The notes below the pieces were generated by a model. It searched no databases, was not told the origin of the DNA, and was given only the letters and a program-made list of their open reading frames with translations. A program made the translations under genes and the position numbers. Shown piece by piece: positions 34,838-44,199 of a stretch of DNA of 64,000 nt (position 1 is the stretch's first letter; each line of letters starts with the position of its first letter). The stretch comes from an uncultured Mycoplasmatota bacterium (GTDB lineage Bacteria; Bacillota_I; Bacilli_A; RF39; UBA660), in contig UQXO01000005.1 in assembly GCA_900545005.1 (NCBI GenBank), positions 23,229-87,228 of the forward strand, written 5' to 3'.

Positions 34838-35910
34838 TAGTAAATACGAAGAATTAGTTAGTAGGATGAAGGTTATTGGGAGGTCTCTTTGACTTAGATA
34901 GTAAAGAGAAGAGGATATCTTTATTAGAAAGTAAGTTAAATGAGTCAGGGATATGGAATAATCTTAAAGAGGCTAATAAGATTAATGGAGAATTAATTAA
35001 TCTAAAGAAAGAGTGTAGTGATGCTAAAAAGCTAAAGAGTAGTTTAGAGGGATTAGAGGAGTTAATTAGTCTTAGTGATGATTTAGAGATAAGAAAAGAG
35101 GTTGAAGAGGAATTATCTTCTTTAGAAGAGTTAATGAGTAGTTTAGAAGTTGCTACTTTACTTAATGGCCCTTATGATAATTTAAGTTGCTTTTTAGAGA
35201 TTCACCCAGGGGCAGGAGGAACGGAAGCTATGGATTGGGCTTCAATGTTATTACGAATGTATGAACGTTTTTGTGATGCAAATAATTATAAATATGAAGT
35301 TATTGACTATTTGAAAGGTGAAGAAGCGGGGATTAAAGCAGTTACCTTAAGAATTAGTGGTAATATGGCTTATGGTTATTTTAAAGGGGAAAAAGGAGTC
35401 CATAGATTAGTTAGAATTTCTCCTTTTGATGCTAATAAGAGAAGACATACTTCTTTTGCCTCGGTAAGTGTAGTTCCAGAGTTTGAGAAAATTTCTAATA
35501 TTGAGATTAAAGATGAAGATTTAAAGATTGATGTCTTCCATTCGAGTGGAGCAGGAGGACAGTCGGTAAATACTAGTGATTCAGCAGTTAGAATTACGCA
35601 TTTACCTAGTAAAATTGTGGTATCTTGTCAAGTAGAGAGAAGTCAGTTACGAAACAAAGAAAGAGCATTAGAAATGCTAAAATCTAAGTTATACCAGTTA
35701 GAAGTAGAGAAAAAAGAAGAAGAATTAAATAAAGAAAAAGGTATCAGTGATAGTATTAATTTTGGTAGTCAGATTAGAAACTATGTTTTAGAGCCTTATA
35801 CTTTAGTAAAGGATTTAAGAAGTGGTTATGAGACTAGCCAAGCATTTAAGGTTTTAGACGGGGATATTTTACCAATTATGGAATCTGTTTTAAAGATGAA
35901 GAAAAATTAA
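34827..35910 (+). CDS. prfB: Peptide chain release factor 2, with programmed +1 frameshift
   Basis: RF2 ends translation at UGA and UAA. Translation starts at ATG 34827, reads 21 codons to an in-frame UGA at 34890-34892, then shifts +1 and continues to 35910 (about 359 residues). The slip site is the classical CTT TGA C preceded by an internal Shine-Dalgarno-like GGGAGG three bases upstream, so low RF2 activity raises its own synthesis. Motifs: stop-recognition SPF at 35419-35427 and peptidyl-hydrolysis GGQ at 35554-35562. The standard UGA stop is thereby confirmed for this organism. The start overlaps the kinase-like pseudogene. Confidence 0.95.
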
Positions 35911-35936
35911 CATTAGAAAAGAGCGATAAATTAATA

Positions 35937-37472
35937 ATGAAAAAGCCGATAACAGGGCGGTTGGCTGCTGCTATAATACTTAGTTTTTGTATTATCATAA
36001 CTAGTAATAAGTCTTTTTTTGGAAAAGCTTTGGCCAGTGATGCAGGAAAAAGCGAAGATTTAACTGATTATCCGGAAGAAATATCTTCTATAAAAATATT
36101 TAAAGATAAAGATAATCTTTTAAGTAGCGAGGAACTACAGAGACTAAGAAATCTTTCTTATAAGCCATGTACCTATGAATTTAAGGGAAGTATAGAAGAT
36201 TTATATAATATTATTATTTTAAATAGTAATAATTATCTTAAAGATACAGATTATTCTAGTATTTTAGAGATTAAAGAAGATTATATAAGAGAGTATGTTA
36301 TTAAGACTATTAAAGATATAATTAAAAGAAATTTAAAAGAAGAGAGAAAAGATAATATTCATAAGTTAATATCTCTTAAGATTGTTATTGGTTCTTTAGA
36401 AGAGGATACTTTAGGACAATATGATTTTAAAGAAAATTTGATTATCTTAGATATGGAGAAAATTCTTGGGAAAAGTAGTTCTATAGATGATATTAATATG
36501 AATCTATTTGATTGTTTAAATCATGAGTTTAATCATGCTTTTCAAGGATCTTGTAGTGGTAAGTTAATTAATAATACTTCTTTTATTTTAGAGAGTAGTG
36601 CGGAATCTTATAATTATAATATTTTAAAGAATGATTATAAATTTGTTAATAGTAGATATGAATATGGATATGCTTATTTAGAAGAAAGAAAATATGAGAG
36701 TAAGTTATTTTTACTTAGTCTTTTAGATAATAAGAGGTCTATAGAAGAGTATTATGATGCTATTGATAAAGGAGATATAAAGAGGTTATTTGCTTTTCTA
36801 GATTTAAATAGTATTGAAGAACAGAATGAATTTTTAGAGGGGATATGGCTGGTAGATGGGATCCTTTTAAGGAATAATTATTGGAGTAGAATCGTAAAGT
36901 CTGATGATTTTGATAGTCTTAAGGATTATAATATTGATGAGTTATTGATGAGAGAAGCAGCTGGGGCTTATGAGAGTTTTATCTTAAAGATGGCGGTTAA
37001 AGGCTTGATGAAATATAATATTTTAAATGATGATTTAAGTTTAGAAGATAATTTATTATTATATCATTTTATTTTAATTAATGTTTTAGATATGGTTAGT
37101 TTTAGTGATTATAATTATGCTACTTGTGAAGTTAGTTATACTTTTTATCGGGATTTTTTTGATCATTATTTACAAATAGAAGAGATATTCTTTAGATTCT
37201 TAGGGTCTTATTATAATTATTCGGAAGAAGAGATAAAATCTATAGATGATAGCTTAGATAAAGATAAGATGGTAAATGGGATTAATAATTATTTAAATAC
37301 GGGGTATTGTCTTAATGAAGATAAATATATTAAAGAATTAATTGATAAATATCCAAAGATAAGAATTATTAGACAGAGTGGGGTTATTTTAGCTAATTTT
37401 AATTATAATAATTTAAGAAATACAAGAGATAGAAAATATTCTAAAGATGGGATTAAGCTTATTTTGAAGTAG
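35937..37472 (+). CDS. Exported zinc metallopeptidase-like protein, paralogue A
   Basis: 511 residues. An N-terminal signal segment (about 8-27) is followed by an all-alpha-looking domain with HEFNH (His196, Glu197, His200) and a downstream Glu-rich ESSAES (Glu219 or Glu223) as probable third zinc ligand. Layout and spacing match the next gene, so they are duplicates. The long C-terminal part (about 240-511) is helical and unrecognised. Probably acts outside the membrane; the substrate is unknown. Confidence 0.65.
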   Translation: MKKPITGRLAAAIILSFCIIITSNKSFFGKALASDAGKSEDLTDYPEEISSIKIFKDKDNLLSSEELQRLRNLSYKPCTYEFKGSIEDLYNIIILNSNNYLKDTDYSSILEIKEDYIREYVIKTIKDIIKRNLKEERKDNIHKLISLKIVIGSLEEDTLGQYDFKENLIILDMEKILGKSSSIDDINMNLFDCLNHEFNHAFQGSCSGKLINNTSFILESSAESYNYNILKNDYKFVNSRYEYGYAYLEERKYESKLFLLSLLDNKRSIEEYYDAIDKGDIKRLFAFLDLNSIEEQNEFLEGIWLVDGILLRNNYWSRIVKSDDFDSLKDYNIDELLMREAAGAYESFILKMAVKGLMKYNILNDDLSLEDNLLLYHFILINVLDMVSFSDYNYATCEVSYTFYRDFFDHYLQIEEIFFRFLGSYYNYSEEEIKSIDDSLDKDKMVNGINNYLNTGYCLNEDKYIKELIDKYPKIRIIRQSGVILANFNYNNLRNTRDRKYSKDGIKLILK

Positions 37473-37528
37473 TATTTACTTTTGAAATATTTTATGTATA
37501 ATAGAGGCTAATTGATGGGGGTATTTTA

Positions 37529-39190
37529 GTGAAAAATACAAACAGAAGAATAGTAGCTTCTTTATTGATTTTTAGTATTCTTATAACAGGATGTTCTAAA
37601 GATAAGAATAATAAAATAGATATGCTTAGTTATGTAGATAGTCCTAAAGACAGGGAAAATAGTATTAGAATGGTTGTTAGAGAAGATTTTAATACTATGG
37701 ATATGATGGGAATAGAAGATGTATTTGGAATAGATGAGGAGATAGAAAAGTCTTTAAAGACTAGGAGTGAGGATTGTACTTATAATTATTATGGAAATAT
37801 AGGTAGTTTATTTTATAAGATTATTAATAATAGTAATGAATATGCTAAAGATAATGATATTTATGATTCTGTCTTTGATAAAGAATTTTATAATAATATT
37901 GATTATACTAATTGTTTTGGGGTTTTCTTTGATAAAGATAAATTAGATAAGATAAGAGAAAGTATTCTAATAGCTTTAGAAAGTTATATAAGTTATATTT
38001 ATGGGACGGGGAATAAAGAGGACATTCATAATATTTTAGATTTGAAGATAGTGGTATTTAAAGATAAAGGGTTGGAGAAACCTAATACTTATGGCGATTA
38101 TGATAGTACGGATAATCTTATTAGAATTAGTTTTTATAATATCTTAGATTCTGGTTGGGAACTTGATGATATAATGGCTCGGATGGATGAGGTTATAAAA
38201 CATGAACTTAATCATTCTATGGAACATAGTTGTCAAGATAAGATGGAAAATGGGGCTTTAGATGAGATTGATTTTCTTAATGATAGGTATTATAGTTTTT
38301 TAACGGAAGCAGCGGCAGAATCGTCTTTGTATAATCTAGGGATTGCTAGTGGTTATGAGGCTAAGGGAGTGGTTTTTTATTATACTTATGATGAGTATAG
38401 GTCTTTAGAAAATAAGTTGTTATTATGTTCAGTTTTTCAAAAGAATAGGAAGTTAGAAGATTATTATCGATATATTAATAATGAAGATATAAATGGTCTT
38501 TTAGAGTTTTTAGGCGCTAATTCTTTAGAAGAGAAGAAAGAGCTATTTAGAGTAGTATATGCGATGGATGCTTTAGTCGGAAGAAATATGTATCCATATG
38601 ATGTTTTAGGAGATAAAGATGAATATTCTAAGGAAGATATTATAAGACTTTATGATAAGATTGGTTATCAACATTATATAAGTATTCTAAAATATAGTAT
38701 TAATTCTTTAATAGATTATAATCTTAAAGAAGAATTATTATCATTAGAAGATAATTTACTTTTATATTATATAGTAGTTAATAGTATTTTAGATGATTGC
38801 TTTTTTATAGATGATAGTAGTGGGTATAATATTTATTATTGTTATGAAGATTTTGTTGATGATTATTATCAAATAGAAGATAGTTTCTTTAGAATATTAG
38901 AAGTTATGTATCATAAAGATTATGAGGATATAAAGAGTCTTTATGATGAGTATAAAGATATAGATATTATTAAGAGTATGACTTATCTAAGTAATGGTAA
39001 TGTTAATATAGATAGTAATACTAGTCTTCATGAGAAATTAGAAAAGTTATTGGAGAAGTTTCCTGGTCTTGGGGTTGTCTCTAATACTTACTATTATAAT
39101 GGTTATATTAGTAATTGTAATTATGTTAAGTTATTAGATAAAGTTATTGACTCCGAGAATAAAGATAATACTTTAAGACTAAGAAAGTAA
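37529..39190 (+). CDS. Lipoprotein zinc metallopeptidase-like protein, paralogue B
   Basis: 553 residues. The signal peptide ends in the lipobox ITGC (Cys22), so it is a lipoprotein. Active-site motif HELNH (His225-His229) and EAAAES (Glu260/Glu264) correspond to the same motifs in the preceding paralogue; the middle segment DIHNILDLKIVV also matches. The start codon is GTG with GGGGGTATTTTA upstream. Converges on a strong bidirectional terminator at 39191-39236. Function is not recognised beyond the zinc site. Confidence 0.65.
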   Translation: MKNTNRRIVASLLIFSILITGCSKDKNNKIDMLSYVDSPKDRENSIRMVVREDFNTMDMMGIEDVFGIDEEIEKSLKTRSEDCTYNYYGNIGSLFYKIINNSNEYAKDNDIYDSVFDKEFYNNIDYTNCFGVFFDKDKLDKIRESILIALESYISYIYGTGNKEDIHNILDLKIVVFKDKGLEKPNTYGDYDSTDNLIRISFYNILDSGWELDDIMARMDEVIKHELNHSMEHSCQDKMENGALDEIDFLNDRYYSFLTEAAAESSLYNLGIASGYEAKGVVFYYTYDEYRSLENKLLLCSVFQKNRKLEDYYRYINNEDINGLLEFLGANSLEEKKELFRVVYAMDALVGRNMYPYDVLGDKDEYSKEDIIRLYDKIGYQHYISILKYSINSLIDYNLKEELLSLEDNLLLYYIVVNSILDDCFFIDDSSGYNIYYCYEDFVDDYYQIEDSFFRILEVMYHKDYEDIKSLYDEYKDIDIIKSMTYLSNGNVNIDSNTSLHEKLEKLLEKFPGLGVVSNTYYYNGYISNCNYVKLLDKVIDSENKDNTLRLRK

Positions 39191-39236
39191 AAAGAATTAA
39201 GATATGTAAAGAAGAAATCTTAATTCTTTTTTTGTT
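39191..39236. terminator. Strong bidirectional terminator
   Basis: A perfect 13-bp stem (AAAGAATTAAGAT at 39191-39203, ATCTTAATTCTTT at 39217-39229) with a 13-nt loop and T7. It serves the lipoprotein gene and, in reverse, the ribbon-helix-helix gene whose last codons it overlaps. Confidence 0.85.
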
Positions 39237-39417
39237 TATCAATATCATTAGATGTTTCCATATTAAGAAGAGCATATTCACAAGCTAGAATTACAAAACG
39301 ACTAAAAGATATATTTTGACCAACTAGAGCTTTTTCTATTCTATTAATGAGTTCTAAAGGAAATCTTATGGTTTTATTTTCGGTTTCTCCTTTGGGAGAG
39401 ATTTTAAATGGTTGCAT
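39220..39417 (-). CDS. Ribbon-helix-helix (Arc/CopG-like) DNA-binding protein
   Basis: 65 residues. NKTIRFPLELINRIEKALVGQNISFSRFVILACEYAL has the beta-strand followed by two helices of Arc/MetJ-type repressors; such proteins bind DNA as dimers and often control their own promoter. The motif TTGCATA occurs three times around its start and upstream (39412, 39466, 39490), a candidate operator. No toxin partner gene is next to it. Confidence 0.7.
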   Translation of the reverse strand: MQPFKISPKGETENKTIRFPLELINRIEKALVGQNISFSRFVILACEYALLNMETSNDIDKQKKN

Positions 39418-39544
39418 ATATTACCTCTTAGATAATTGTAATATAAAGAGTAAGGCAAATATAGATTGCATATTGTCTTATAAAGTGCATTGCATAATTA
39501 TAGAATTTTTTTTGTTAAGATAGTGTTGTTAGAATGTGATAATG

Positions 39545-40456
39545 ATGAAAGATAAAATTTGGGGACTTTTAATAATTGTTATTTTAGGATTAATTATGTG
39601 GATTGGTTATGATTCTAAAGATGATTTATTAGCAGTGTATTTAGATAATACTAGGAGTGATGAGATTCCTAGTAAAAGAAGTAATTATATCATAGATAAG
39701 ATTGTCTGTGATAATGATGTTAAGGCATCATGGGATAATATTAATTGGTCTTTAAGTATTAATAATTTAAGCCAAAAGACTAAGTGTAATTTGTATTTTA
39801 AGAGTAAAAAAGATATTACAATTACTTATGATAATAATTATGTTAAGAATAATATAGTTTATGATGTTTATGATTTTTCGTCTTTTAATGTAAATTCTAT
39901 TACTAGTGCAAATACAAGTTATTCGATATCAACTAGTAATGGAACTAAGCACTATAAGTTTCAGTCTGGAGTTGATGAGACTAGTAATGATGATTCCTCT
40001 GGCTTTTGGGCATCTTTAAAGTCCAGTAAATTAGATGTTTCTAAGAAATATACGCTTCGTTTTGATGCTGTTGGCAATAAAAATTTTACGGCTTTTATAG
40101 GTTCGGAACAGTCAAATATTTATGATAGTCCATTTTCGATAAGTACCAAATGGCAAAAGTATTCTAGGGTTTTTGTGCCAGTGGAAGCCGGGTATTATGC
40201 TTTTTCAATCTATGGATGGTTGAATGGAAAGGAAAGCAGAGTTTTAGAATTAGAAAATATAGAACTCCAGGAAGGTGAATACGATAATTATTCTAATGTT
40301 AGTTTAAAAGAATATGATAGTTTAGGAAATATGCCTAATCCGATAAGAAGTGGATATACTTTTTTAGGTTGGTATACTGAGGCTCTAGGAGGAACGAGGG
40401 TGGATGAAAATACGATTGTAACTGAAAATACTACTTATTATGCCCATTGGCAATAG
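39545..40456 (+). CDS. Surface protein with shared Cys-Trp domain and InlB-type repeat
   Basis: About 303 residues. An N-terminal anchor helix is followed by a ~70-residue module (AVYLDNTRSDEIPSKR... IVCDND...ASWD...CNLYF) that also stands at the N-terminus of the surface proteins at 55879, 57565 and 62506. Its pair of Cys is conserved. The central part (about 95-240) looks like a carbohydrate-binding beta-sandwich (KYTLRFDAVGNKNFTAFIG). The C-terminal ~50 residues are an InlB B-repeat (SGYTFLGWYTEALGGTRV ... YYAHW). It differs from its relatives by lacking the lectin-like variable module. Start uncertain (39536 GTG, 39542 or 39545 ATG). Confidence 0.7.
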   Translation: MKDKIWGLLIIVILGLIMWIGYDSKDDLLAVYLDNTRSDEIPSKRSNYIIDKIVCDNDVKASWDNINWSLSINNLSQKTKCNLYFKSKKDITITYDNNYVKNNIVYDVYDFSSFNVNSITSANTSYSISTSNGTKHYKFQSGVDETSNDDSSGFWASLKSSKLDVSKKYTLRFDAVGNKNFTAFIGSEQSNIYDSPFSISTKWQKYSRVFVPVEAGYYAFSIYGWLNGKESRVLELENIELQEGEYDNYSNVSLKEYDSLGNMPNPIRSGYTFLGWYTEALGGTRVDENTIVTENTTYYAHWQ

Positions 40457-40497
40457 ACATTAAAGAAAAGAAGTAAGCATTAAACTTACCTCTTAGG

Positions 40498-41739
40498 TTA
40501 GAAATCAAGACTATTAGGTTCTAAAAGAAAATCATAAATACTAATAACTAAGATGCCTTCTTCAGTATACCATGGTTTAGCATTGTCTTTAACGACAATG
40601 ATTTTTTTGAAATTATCACCAACATTTAGTAAAGAATTTTCTTCTTGAAGAGTTTTTTCTCGGGTATCAATATTTAGGGCTGATTGAATATAGTATCTTT
40701 TAGTACCTAGATTACAAACAAAATCTATTTCTAATTGTTTAGTTTCTTTGCTGGTTCTTACTTCGACGACGCCGACGTCTACGTTGTAGCCACGAACTAT
40801 TAATTCATTATAAATAATATTTTCCATTAGATGGTTTTCTTCTTGTTGACGGAAATTTAATCTTGCGTTGCGAAGACCAATATCAGAAAAGTAATACTTC
40901 TGAGGTGAAGAAATGTATTTTTTACCTTTAACATCATATCTTTCAGATTTATTGACGATAAAAGCATCTTCAATATTTTTAAGATAGGTAGTGACAGTGA
41001 CATTGGATAATTTTTTTTCACCTGCACTAAGAAAAGCATTATACATTTTTTGAGGATTAGTTAAGGAACCAACAGAAGATGCTAACATATTAATCATAGA
41101 GTCTAAAATATCAACTCTTTGGATGTTATTTCTTTCAACAATATCTTTAATATAAGTTTGAGTAAATAAATCCTTTAAGTATTTGGATTTTTCTTCATCA
41201 CTTTTTTTAGAAATGATTAAAGGCATACCGCCATATAAAAGGTATTCACTCCAGCCATCATATTTATTTTTGGGATATACTTCCATAAATTCTTTAAATG
41301 ATAGAGGAAAGACTCTTATTTCATCTCCCCGACCTCTAAATTCAGTGATAATATCCGAAGATAAAAATTTAGAATTACTACCAGTTACGTAAACATCCAT
41401 ATTATTTTCATATAAATAACTATTTAAAACATATTCGAAGTCTTTAACTAATTGAATTTCATCTAGAATAATATAGTACATATCCTTATCTTTTACTTGA
41501 GCTTTAATATATTTATTTAGTTCACTAGCATCGTGATATTTACGATTTTCTTCTCTATCCAAAGCTAATTTAATGATATGATTTTCTTTAACACCCGTAC
41601 TAAGTAGATAATCTTTATATATTGGGTCTAAAAGATAAGATTTACCGCATCTTCGGATGCCCGTTATTATTTTAATCATACCGTTTTCTCTTCGATTTAT
41701 TAATTTATTAAGGTATAAATCTCTTTTTATTTCTTGCAT
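40498..41739 (-). CDS. AAA ATPase with DUF4143 domain, copy 1
   Basis: About 413 residues. Walker A GIRRCGKS near residue 28, Walker B YYIILDEIQ near 95, sensor TGSN and a C-terminal DUF4143/nuclease-like domain (IDFVCNLGTKRYYIQ). Common as multiple copies in gut bacteria with unknown function. The ATG at 41739 is chosen because GGAGG lies 5 bp upstream; the earlier ATG at 41751 overlaps the 37-bp dyad and lacks a ribosome-binding site. Three such dyads lie upstream. It has a paralogue at 52155-53390. Confidence 0.8.
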   Translation of the reverse strand: MQEIKRDLYLNKLINRRENGMIKIITGIRRCGKSYLLDPIYKDYLLSTGVKENHIIKLALDREENRKYHDASELNKYIKAQVKDKDMYYIILDEIQLVKDFEYVLNSYLYENNMDVYVTGSNSKFLSSDIITEFRGRGDEIRVFPLSFKEFMEVYPKNKYDGWSEYLLYGGMPLIISKKSDEEKSKYLKDLFTQTYIKDIVERNNIQRVDILDSMINMLASSVGSLTNPQKMYNAFLSAGEKKLSNVTVTTYLKNIEDAFIVNKSERYDVKGKKYISSPQKYYFSDIGLRNARLNFRQQEENHLMENIIYNELIVRGYNVDVGVVEVRTSKETKQLEIDFVCNLGTKRYYIQSALNIDTREKTLQEENSLLNVGDNFKKIIVVKDNAKPWYTEEGILVISIYDFLLEPNSLDF

Positions 41740-41750
41740 AGTAGCCTCCA

Positions 41751-42009
41751 TTAAAGAAAAAGTACATAAATGTAACTTTTCTTTAATGACATCATATCAT
41801 TATTTGTAAGATTATGCAACTTCTGACTAAAGAAAAATTACACAAATGTAACTTTTCTTTAACGACAGTTACTATTAATATAATAAAAAAGTTGATTTTA
41901 TGTAAATAGATGGTTATAAATACGGGAATTAAAGACTTTAAGACATAATTTATCTCTATAATTAAAAATATATTAAAGAAAAAGTACACAAATGTAAAAT
42001 TTCTTTAAT
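41751..42009. repeat. Three 37-bp dyad repeats upstream of the ATPase gene
   Basis: Copies at 41751-41787, 41827-41863 and 41973-42009 share TTAAAGAAAAAGTACA...TGTAACTTTTCTTTAA, each an inverted repeat of about 15-bp arms. Start-to-start spacings are 76 and 146 bp, so it is not a CRISPR array. The first copy abuts the ribosome-binding site of the minus-strand ATPase gene, suggesting operators or RNA hairpins. The DNA between copies holds no gene. Confidence 0.8.
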
Positions 42010-42045
42010 TAACAATCAGACGGTGTCTTAATTTAAGAAAGGGAC

Positions 42046-42074
42046 TTGTCAAAAAGAAAAAAATAAATTAAAAT
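42046..42074 (+). promoter_or_regulatory. Promoter of metK
   Basis: TTGTCA (42046-42051), 17-bp spacer, TAAAAT (42069-42074); transcription would start just before the riboswitch. Confidence 0.75.
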
Positions 42075-42085
42075 GGATGTAACAT

Positions 42086-42214
42086 CTTATAAAGAGTGAT
42101 GGAGGGACTAGCCCAGAGAAGTCACACCAACCTATTAGATTAGGTGGTAATGCTAGAGCGATAAGATAACTTACCCTTATACTCAAGGTACTTAGTTATC
42201 TTGGGTGTTTTTTA
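42086..42214 (+). promoter_or_regulatory. SAM-I (S-box) riboswitch and terminator
   Basis: Aptamer 42086-42165: P1 arms CTTAT and ATAAG, GAGTGATGGAGGGACTAGCCC, GAAGTCAC, ACCAACC...GGTGGTAATGCTAGAGCGATAAG are the conserved S-box elements. The terminator follows: AAGATAACT (42163-42171) pairs with AGTTATCTT (42194-42202), then TGGGTGT6. The aptamer's P1 3' strand overlaps the terminator's 5' arm. High S-adenosylmethionine is expected to stop transcription of metK. Confidence 0.9.
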
Positions 42215-42240
42215 TATGATGAAAAGAAAGAGGTAAGAAA

Positions 42241-43266
42241 ATGGAAAAGTATTATAGTAATGAAATTGTTTTTAGGGGGCATCCAGATAAGGTTTGTGAT
42301 CAGATTAGTGATGCTATTCTAGATGAATGTTTAAAGCAAGATGAGAATAGTCGTTGTGGAATAGAGACGGTTGGCGGAAAGGGTAAAATCTTTATAACAG
42401 GGGAAATTACAACGAAGGCTAAATTAGATATAGAATCTATAGTAAAAGGGGTTCTTAAAGATATTGGGTATGATTATGATTGTGAAATAATTAATAATAT
42501 AGGTATTCAAAGTCCAGATATTGCTTTAGGGACAAATGATGCGGTTGGCGGCGCTGGCGATAACGGGATGATGTTTGGTTATGCTACTCGTGATACGAAG
42601 GAATATTTACCAACGGCGATGGTTATTTTACAAAAGTTAAGCCGTAAGTATGATTGGTTAGTACATACTGATAAACGTTTCTTGGCGGATGGGAAAGCAG
42701 AGATTACGGGTGTTTATGAGAATAATAAGCTTGTTAGAATTAAAGATTTTACGATATGTTATCAAAATACCGAAGAAGAAAGAGATAAGACCGATGAAAT
42801 TCTAAAGAAGATATGTGATGAAATATGTAGGGAATACAAAATAAAGGTTGATAAGTATTTAATAAATCCGACAGGAAGATTTTATATTGGGGGATTTCTA
42901 GGTGATGCAGGATTAACGGGAAGAAAAATAGTAGTTGATAGTTATCAATCATTTGGAAGTGTTGGAGGAGGAGCTTTCTCGGGAAAAGATCCCTCTAAGG
43001 TAGATAGAAGTGGGGCTTATAAAGCGAGAGAAATTGCTAAACAAGTCTTAAGAGATAATCCTAAGTATTATTGGTGTAGTGTTCAACTTTCGTATGCAAT
43101 TGGGATTGATAAGCCATTAGCAATTTATATTACGACAGACCTAGGGGATATCAAAGTACCAGAAAGTTTGTATGAAGAGTGTACGCCAAAAAGAATTATA
43201 GAGGATTTAAATTTAAAGAAGGAGTGCTTCTTTAAGAGAGCTAGATACGGTCATTTTGTTGATTAG
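42241..43266 (+). CDS. metK: S-adenosylmethionine synthetase, compact form
   Basis: Makes S-adenosylmethionine from methionine and ATP. Diagnostic motifs: FRGHPDKVCDQISDAILD at the N-terminus, GAGDNGMMFGYA, the GGGAFSGKDPSKVDRS loop and a short closing YGHF. At 341 residues it is clearly shorter than the usual 380-400, with the second-domain insertions trimmed; catalytic motifs remain. The SAM-I riboswitch directly upstream confirms the function. Confidence 0.95.
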   Translation: MEKYYSNEIVFRGHPDKVCDQISDAILDECLKQDENSRCGIETVGGKGKIFITGEITTKAKLDIESIVKGVLKDIGYDYDCEIINNIGIQSPDIALGTNDAVGGAGDNGMMFGYATRDTKEYLPTAMVILQKLSRKYDWLVHTDKRFLADGKAEITGVYENNKLVRIKDFTICYQNTEEERDKTDEILKKICDEICREYKIKVDKYLINPTGRFYIGGFLGDAGLTGRKIVVDSYQSFGSVGGGAFSGKDPSKVDRSGAYKAREIAKQVLRDNPKYYWCSVQLSYAIGIDKPLAIYITTDLGDIKVPESLYEECTPKRIIEDLNLKKECFFKRARYGHFVD

Positions 43267-43282
43267 TATCTTTTTTGTGATG

Positions 43283-43307
43283 AAAAAAGACTCCTTTAGA
43301 GGGAGTA
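43283..43307 (-). terminator. Terminator for the minus-strand lipoprotein-like gene
   Basis: On the minus strand ACTCC and GGAGT form a short stem followed by CTTTTTT. An A-rich/T-rich pairing at 43270-43289 may serve metK in the other direction. Confidence 0.55.
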
Positions 43308-43308
43308 C

Positions 43309-44097
43309 TTATTCATAAATATTTACGTAATAATCATCCATTGAACCACAGGTATTTTCTAGAGAATAGTAATAATCTTTACCACTATCATTCGTTCCAG
43401 GTATGATACCACATATTGTTTTAGCAGTATCACCGATTTTATCACTAATTGCCTTTAGTTTACTTGTTACATTAATATTTAGTTTTTTGATGACATCATT
43501 AAGAGATAATTCAGCGTCGTTTTTAATATCATAATAATAACCGGTAAAATGAACACCTCCACCGGCACGGTGATTTAGGTAGCTATCAGTAACCATAATA
43601 AATAAAATATCTTTATAAATGGCATAACGATAAGATACCGTAGTACTAGCAATTGCAGCTTCCTGATCATTAGTATTTACTGTATCGATATAGCTTTGAT
43701 AATTCTTTAAGATTTTTTGATTTATTATTTTAGTTACAGGGGTGTCAATTAGAATTTTAGGAATGCTAATATTATTAGTAGTTTGATCAGGGTCAGTACT
43801 TTCTTTACCAAATTCACTAGTAGGCCAATTATATACTTTATAACCATTGAATGCTAAGCCAACATACTCATAATCTTTTTGGGAGGTAGTAGTATTATTA
43901 GAGGTATTATTACCAGAGTTTGTTTCATTAGAATTAGTATTATCTTTTGTTTCATTAGAGTTCTCATTATCTTTAGGACTTATAGTTTCTTTAGTATTAC
44001 ATTTATTAGAGAAGGCTTTATCATAAAGAAGATAACCTCCTAAAGATAGGGATATTATTAGTAATATAATTATTATAATAGTTTTTTTATCTTTCAT
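43309..44097 (-). CDS. Membrane-anchored extracellular protein
   Basis: 262 residues: N-terminal anchor helix (about 5-24), a low-complexity Asn/Thr/Glu linker (about 34-72), and a beta-rich domain with IVT-like DSYLNHRAGGGVHFTGYYYDI and ELSLNDVI, typical of DUF3298/RsiV-like extracellular domains. Function unknown; possibly a cell-wall or stress sensor. AAAGGAG precedes the start on the minus strand. Confidence 0.6.
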   Translation of the reverse strand: MKDKKTIIIIILLIISLSLGGYLLYDKAFSNKCNTKETISPKDNENSNETKDNTNSNETNSGNNTSNNTTTSQKDYEYVGLAFNGYKVYNWPTSEFGKESTDPDQTTNNISIPKILIDTPVTKIINQKILKNYQSYIDTVNTNDQEAAIASTTVSYRYAIYKDILFIMVTDSYLNHRAGGGVHFTGYYYDIKNDAELSLNDVIKKLNINVTSKLKAISDKIGDTAKTICGIIPGTNDSGKDYYYSLENTCGSMDDYYVNIYE

Positions 44098-44199
44098 AAA
44101 TATAAACTCCTTTCTATTATAAGTTTACCATGGATAAGTATGTTTTGGTGACTTTTTATAGTTTTTTTGATACAATCTTTTTAGAATAGATGGTGTGGT

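Noticed and set aside
41751..42009. CRISPR array
   Set aside because: Three dyads with unequal spacings (76 and 146 bp), no uniform spacers and no cas genes.
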